DNA from: Trypanosoma brucei gambiense DAL972
Lineage: Eukaryota; Euglenozoa; Kinetoplastea; Trypanosomatida; Trypanosomatidae
Assembly: GCF_000210295.1 (NCBI RefSeq)
Contig: NC_026743.1
Location: forward strand, 1,612,001-1,676,000
DNA: 64,000 bases
Reading direction: 5' to 3'
In this document: positions 60,227-64,000 of the stretch, in pieces
How the letters are laid out: every line of letters begins with the position of its first letter
How positions within the stretch are numbered: position 1 is the stretch's first letter
Position numbers and translations under genes: made by a program
The notes under the pieces: generated by a model
What the model saw: only the letters and a program-made list of their open reading frames with translations
Database searches by the model: none
What the model was told of the DNA's origin: nothing

Positions 60227-61177
60227 ATGGGTGTGGGAGAAATGAGTGAAGTTACCGCGATAAAGTTGGACATGTGGGCTTCCATGCAAAAAAGGTTGGC
60301 CGCTGAGGTGTGTGTACCCAAAACCAATGGAATGGTGGAACTTTACGAGGAAGGTACTGAGTGTGTAAAGGCTCCACGCGACTCCTTCTTGCTTCCCCAC
60401 CACCTTGTGGAAGAGTTTGCTTCTTCTGCAATTGGACCACAACTTGAACGCGATGAACGCCGTCGGGGAAGGCACTCCCCTCCCATTCTCCGCCACGTCG
60501 GCGGCGTTGACATATCCTTTATTCAGGGAGGTGATACCGCAGTTGCTTGTCTTGCCGTGATGGAGTATCCGTCTATGAAAGTGTGCCGTACTTTTGTTCA
60601 GCGTTGTGAGGTCAAGGAACCATATATAACGTCTTACCTCGCGTTCCGGGAGGCGGGCCCACTGGTGCAGTTGATTGAGAGCGTACGTGATGAGTTATTT
60701 GAAGAGGCATATTTCCCCCAACTTCTACTAGTTGATGGTTGTGGCGTGCACCATCCACTTCGATGTGGACTTGCAAGTCACTTGGGAGTTGTATTGGATA
60801 TTCCCACCGTTGGATGCGCTAAGAAGTTCCTGTCGATAGATGGGATTACACGCGACTCTATGGATGCTCGTTTTGCAGAGGAACACACCGTAGCATCACG
60901 TCGATTTGAAGGTACATACCTTTCCAGTAGCTCGGGGTTGTGCGAGGCTTGCTTCGTACCTATAATTGGCGAGAGTGGAAGACTTTGGGGTTATGCGGCT
61001 ACGCCCAACCGTCGAGTTAAAAACCCCATTTTCATTTCGCCTGGGAACCGCGTCGGATATGCAGAGGCCGCAGCGCTGGCTGTTTCCATGTGCAAATATC
61101 GTGTTCCCGAACCCATCCGCGCTGCCGACTTGCACTCGCGTGAGTTTATCCGACGGATTCAACTAAATGAATGCTGA
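60227..61177 (+). CDS. Endonuclease V (inosine-specific)
   Basis: 316 residues from the first ATG (a second, at 60242, is possible). Endonuclease V landmarks: metal-binding Asp95 in VGGVDISF, Glu142 in FREAGP, Asp170 in LLLVDGCGVHHPLRCGLASH (the family's V-D-G-x-G-x-x-H-P), and GCAKKFL, RVKNPIFISPGNR, RVPEPIRAADLHSRE. The enzyme cuts near inosine; the eukaryotic form acts mainly on RNA, which is of interest where tRNA A-to-I editing is essential. In most homologs the segment reads SPGHR; here Asn274 replaces that His, which lies near the active-site metals. The other acidic residues are intact, so activity is likely but not certain. No targeting signal found. Confidence 0.93.
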   Translation: MGVGEMSEVTAIKLDMWASMQKRLAAEVCVPKTNGMVELYEEGTECVKAPRDSFLLPHHLVEEFASSAIGPQLERDERRRGRHSPPILRHVGGVDISFIQGGDTAVACLAVMEYPSMKVCRTFVQRCEVKEPYITSYLAFREAGPLVQLIESVRDELFEEAYFPQLLLVDGCGVHHPLRCGLASHLGVVLDIPTVGCAKKFLSIDGITRDSMDARFAEEHTVASRRFEGTYLSSSSGLCEACFVPIIGESGRLWGYAATPNRRVKNPIFISPGNRVGYAEAAALAVSMCKYRVPEPIRAADLHSREFIRRIQLNEC

Positions 61178-61669
61178 GCGGCCACGGGACGTTGAACGCT
61201 TGTTTCTTATGTATTTTTGCGTGTAACAGTGGCGGGAAAGAAGAAGAAGAGGAGGCAGAATGGGGGTGTGGCTGAAGAGGTTGGTACCACTAGTTGATGT
61301 ATTTGAACGCTCTGGGAAGTGGATGTGGGGAAACACGTTGAGTCATCGCATCCCCCCTTTGCAGTTCTCCTTTTCACTATGTTTTTCCCCACATCCACTT
61401 CCGCAGCCAGGAATGGGGATACGCATTTCTGGTGTGATCGTTTTACATCGCTTTCCCTTTCCATGTTCTCCTCTTTGTGGGAACCCGGGGCAGTGTTTGA
61501 TGGTGGCGTTTGTGCAAACCTACTAGTTAACTGAGGTCATTTGAGCATTTATTTTCGAAACAACAACAACAAAAACATCAACACCACTTTGCTTTAAAAA
61601 AAAAAATGAAAAAATAAGGTACACGAAAAATTCCACAGAAACAGATAGCTTGCCCACGGTTGGTAGGGA
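61178..61669 (+). promoter_or_regulatory. Spacer with inverted repeat over a splice acceptor
   Basis: No gene seen. Perfect 19-bp inverted repeat GGAAGTGGATGTGGGGAAA (61315-61333) and its complement (61384-61402), 50-base loop. The right arm is pyrimidine-rich and ends three bases before AG 61405-61406, a candidate acceptor for the next gene. A purine/A-rich stretch (61561-61618) follows. Confidence 0.65.
61315..61402 (+). repeat. Perfect 19-bp inverted repeat, 50-nt loop
   Basis: Arms 61315-61333 and 61384-61402 are exact reverse complements. Transcribed as RNA this would be a stable stem-loop. Confidence 0.95.
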
Positions 61670-62767
61670 ATGATATTTTTACTGTTCATAAGCTTTATTG
61701 GTTGGGTGCTCTGGTCCCTGTACTCCCTCTTGTCGTACCGCCGCGTGTCTGTAGCGGGGAAGACTGTGGTGATTACAGGCGGCTCCGTAGGCATTGGAAA
61801 GCACCTTGCGCTTCATTTCCTTCGGCTTGGCGCGACCGTGCATGTATGGGACGATAACAAGGAGAAACTGTCACAGTTGTCTAAGGAGGCACTGCTGATT
61901 CCCTCTCCTCGGCCAACCAAAAGTGCAAACTGTGACACAGAAGGGTTAACGGAAACGAGCGCAAACGAGCTTGAGGGTAACGACTGCTTGAAGACAGTTG
62001 TTGTTGATTTGTCCAATCGGTTTCATCTGCACCGTCTAGTGAAGCAGGTTGGAACCGTCCATATCGTCGTTAATGCGGCACTAAATGTGAGCAGCAAGGC
62101 GTTTTTGGACCATGCTGACAACGCTATTGAACGCATCCTGCACGTCAACGCTTTGTGCCCCCTTATCCTCGCAAGAGCCTTCCTCCCGGCGATGTTGGAG
62201 CGTCGGGAAGGGTACTTCGTCACTATTACGGATGCGAACGGGTTGCTGGGAAACGCGTCACAGCCGGATTTCGCTGCCTCACAATGGGCGGCCGTTGGTG
62301 CGCACGAGAGCATCCAAATGCTAATTAGAGAAAATGGATGCTGCGGCAAGGTTCGCACGACATTGTTATGTCCGTACAATGTTGTGAGTAGTCAACCAAC
62401 GTTACTACGGACACCATCACCGTTCTCTTCTTCTAGAGTAATGAACACAGCAGACGCGGCAAACACCGCAGAGGGGCAGTCAGTAAACACCATAAGGAGG
62501 TCTCGTATTCTGGGTTACTTCCTTTCAATCTTTAGGCGCCCTGTTACCCCGGAGGAGGCGGCAGAGGCCTGCGTTTGGGCCATCACACATGGTGTGGAAC
62601 GGCTGTATATCCCGTACAGCCTGCTGTTCCTGACCCTTTTCAGGTTTTTACCGGTTCCGTGGTTTATGTGGGTGATTTCCCCGTCCACCCAAAGTACCAA
62701 TGTAGAGACCAGCAAGGGGAATTGTCCAAGCGAAAGTGACAGTAGCAGGAGTAGTTCGGAGAAATGA
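61670..62767 (+). CDS. Short-chain dehydrogenase-like protein lacking the catalytic triad
   Basis: 365 residues. The start is a membrane anchor (IFLLFISFIGWVLWSLYSLL, 2-21) followed by the NAD(P)-binding motif TGGSVGIG (36-43) and WDDN at the end of strand 2. It resembles SDR16C enzymes (RDH10, HSD17B11/13): NAALNVSSK, ILHVNALCPLILARAFLPAM and VGAHESI. The catalytic part, however, reads VTITDANGLLGNASQPDFAA then SQWAAVGAHESI. Against the family's S...YxxxK it has Ala189 (Ser), Phe201 (Tyr) and Gln205 (Lys). All three catalytic residues are replaced, so it is probably an inactive, cofactor-binding or scaffold protein, likely on ER or lipid droplets. A Ser-rich tail ends the protein. Confidence 0.85.
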   Translation: MIFLLFISFIGWVLWSLYSLLSYRRVSVAGKTVVITGGSVGIGKHLALHFLRLGATVHVWDDNKEKLSQLSKEALLIPSPRPTKSANCDTEGLTETSANELEGNDCLKTVVVDLSNRFHLHRLVKQVGTVHIVVNAALNVSSKAFLDHADNAIERILHVNALCPLILARAFLPAMLERREGYFVTITDANGLLGNASQPDFAASQWAAVGAHESIQMLIRENGCCGKVRTTLLCPYNVVSSQPTLLRTPSPFSSSRVMNTADAANTAEGQSVNTIRRSRILGYFLSIFRRPVTPEEAAEACVWAITHGVERLYIPYSLLFLTLFRFLPVPWFMWVISPSTQSTNVETSKGNCPSESDSSRSSSEK

Positions 62768-63963
62768 GCAAGCAACTTCTGCTCCCACTACGTTGAGATC
62801 TGTCGTTGTTGTGTCTTTGGCTGTGATAATTTGGTTGGTCGTGCAATGGCTGGTGCAGTTGGTTTCGTATTTCAGTGTGGGTTTGGGGGGAAATAGATGA
62901 TGTTGCAGGACGTTTTTTTTTTGTATTTACAAGTGATTGGGAATACTTCGACCAATATTTATCTCTTCCGACAGGGTTATCGACGAGAGGCGACGGGCAT
63001 GAATCTTGTGGCCACGAGTAGTTGCTTTTTTATCCTTTGGTTGTCCTTAACAGCGTATGTGGCAGTCTAAGTGCTCTTTCACTTTCGATTTGCATGGGCT
63101 TTTCAGCTCCACAAATTTCTTTTTCTTTTATATAAATGTCGGGGATCACATGGAGAAGGATGGCGACGATGAGCGATTGCGTTCGTATCCTGCGTTGGTG
63201 GTTATTCAATTTACAACTGGATTTATGGCTAGTGCATGTACCCTGATGCGGCTCGTGGTGGCGTGGGAGTTGTTCACATTAGGGCCAATGAATTTGTTAA
63301 TAGCCGTGCGCGGAAGCACGTATCGTTTACTCCGATCTTTCGAGCGCATATGTGCTGTATTGCTGAAAAGGATGGATATGTGTTTGATTTAGGTTTAGAT
63401 GGACTAGGGTCATTTCCGTACCGCGGTAGTTGGGGGGATGGGCTCTCACCTCACTTTGGAGTGTGTTTTATTGCTCTATCCTTTACTGATGCAGTGACTT
63501 TTTAAAATCCTTCCCCTATCGTTTTTCTTTTCGTTGCAGTTAGAGGTGAAGTCGCAGTCCTTTCGTTTGTTTTTGCCTTCACGTGGGGTAAACATGAGAG
63601 AGCTGCGCACGGAGAGCTTGGTTGATGTTTGCCACGTGTTGTTTTCCCATCTGCGTGGGAAGCTAATACTTGGTGAAAGTGGGGTACATGAGCAAGGGGA
63701 AAGAGGCATTAGGTATGGCATGTGTAGAGCTGCACTTTGGTGTATACTTGAAGCCCAGTCTGCGAGTGTGTGTGTGTGTGTGTGTGTGTGCTTTCTTTGT
63801 TAATTTTGGCTCCATTTTTTCTTTTTTTTTTTTCATTGCACCCTTCCGAAACGTGTGCACTGGTGTCTGCACACACGTTTGGCACCTTGTGGCTGTGGGA
63901 AAGATTCCATAATTTGACAGCTCCAAAAACAATTAAGAAAAGGTTATTTATTTTGCGAATCCG
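62768..63963 (+). other. Spacer and leader of cytosolic GAPDH
   Basis: About 1.2 kb. A short frame 63150-63392 (80 codons, hydrophobic in its middle) is possible but unsupported. A TG run lies at 63765-63790. A T/C tract (63814-63833) is followed by a 9-bp hairpin (63849-63880) and AG 63902-63903, the likely acceptor for GAPDH. Confidence 0.5.
63765..63790. repeat. (TG)n microsatellite
   Basis: About 13 TG units upstream of the GAPDH acceptor. Confidence 0.95.
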
Positions 63964-64000
63964 ATGGTAATAAGAGTCGGCATCAATGGGTTTGGCCGTA
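63964..64000 (+). CDS. GAPDH: Glyceraldehyde-3-phosphate dehydrogenase, cytosolic type (5' partial gene)
   Basis: Only the first 12 codons are in the window: MVIRVGINGFGR, the start of the NAD-binding GxGxxG loop of GAPDH. The VIRVGINGFGR form matches what I recall of the T. brucei cytosolic enzyme, whereas the glycosomal isoenzyme starts MTIKVGINGFGR. Glycolytic role by family. The gene continues past the window edge. Confidence 0.85.
   Translation, partial: MVIRVGINGFGR

Noticed and set aside
1..64000. CRISPR arrays, bacterial promoters, ribosome binding sites, tRNA and rRNA genes
   Set aside because: None seen; the gene layout is eukaryotic and trypanosomatid, and no cloverleaf or rRNA segment was recognised by eye.

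Overview
The window is a single-direction gene array: every gene I can support is on the + strand, none has an intron, and genes are separated by spacers of 0.3 to 2 kb rich in polypyrimidine tracts, TG and TA microsatellites and late AG dinucleotides. That is the layout of a trypanosomatid polycistronic unit, where each mRNA is made by spliced-leader trans-splicing and polyadenylation. The protein content (a 306-residue PTP1 with Cys229 and Asp199, a cytosolic-type GAPDH start, a GCP-type gamma-tubulin complex protein, BBS4, a glycosome-targeted guanylate kinase ending in SKL) points to Trypanosoma brucei or a very close relative. From memory PTP1 and cytosolic GAPDH lie on T. brucei chromosome 10, so this is probably a chromosome 10 interior segment; that placement is inference.

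Layout. 1-16.3 kb: an EF-hand protein, a DENND6-like DENN protein, a GNAT acetyltransferase, an ER-type J protein (DNAJB12/14 type), an unknown protein and a DBP2/p68-type DEAD-box helicase. 16.9-26.3 kb: a p24 cargo receptor, the splicing factor BUD31 flanked by two 647-bp near-identical direct repeats, an LC8 dynein light chain, an NSUN2-type RNA m5C methyltransferase and PTP1. 27.2-39 kb: a PDZ/polyproline protein, an unknown protein, then a four-gene tandem array of choline-transporter-like (CTL/PNS1, SLC44 family) membrane proteins built as mosaics of invariant and divergent blocks. 39.2-50 kb: a tandem BRCT protein, the SM protein VPS45, a 1727-residue GCP-family gamma-tubulin complex protein and DRG1. 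51-64 kb: glycosomal guanylate kinase, a myristoylation-motif protein, BBS4, a three-TM protein, mitoribosomal bS18m, endonuclease V, a short-chain dehydrogenase lacking its catalytic triad, and the first 12 codons of cytosolic GAPDH at the window edge.

The most interesting non-protein finding is in the 647-bp repeats. Each copy carries a C/D box snoRNA with a perfect 13-nt guide to the universal SSU rRNA segment GTGGAGTGATTTG (methylation site equivalent to yeast G1271, the snR40/U32 site) and a single-hairpin H/ACA-like RNA with an AGA box whose pocket pairs with LSU rRNA GCATGAA-U-G-GATTAA (equivalent to yeast U2314). The duplicated snoRNA cluster brackets BUD31. Other points worth a second look are the CTL mosaic array, the degenerate SDR, an Asn replacing the conserved His in endonuclease V, and a perfect 19-bp inverted repeat whose right arm is the polypyrimidine tract of a candidate splice acceptor.

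Genes in such a unit are not functionally grouped. Regulation would act through splice-acceptor strength, leaders and 3' UTRs, so unusual leaders are noted where seen. Several open frames run upstream of the first ATG; starts here were moved to the first in-frame ATG (PDZ gene 27212, CTL genes 34894 and 37085, VPS45 41076, three-TM protein 56137, EndoV 60227).
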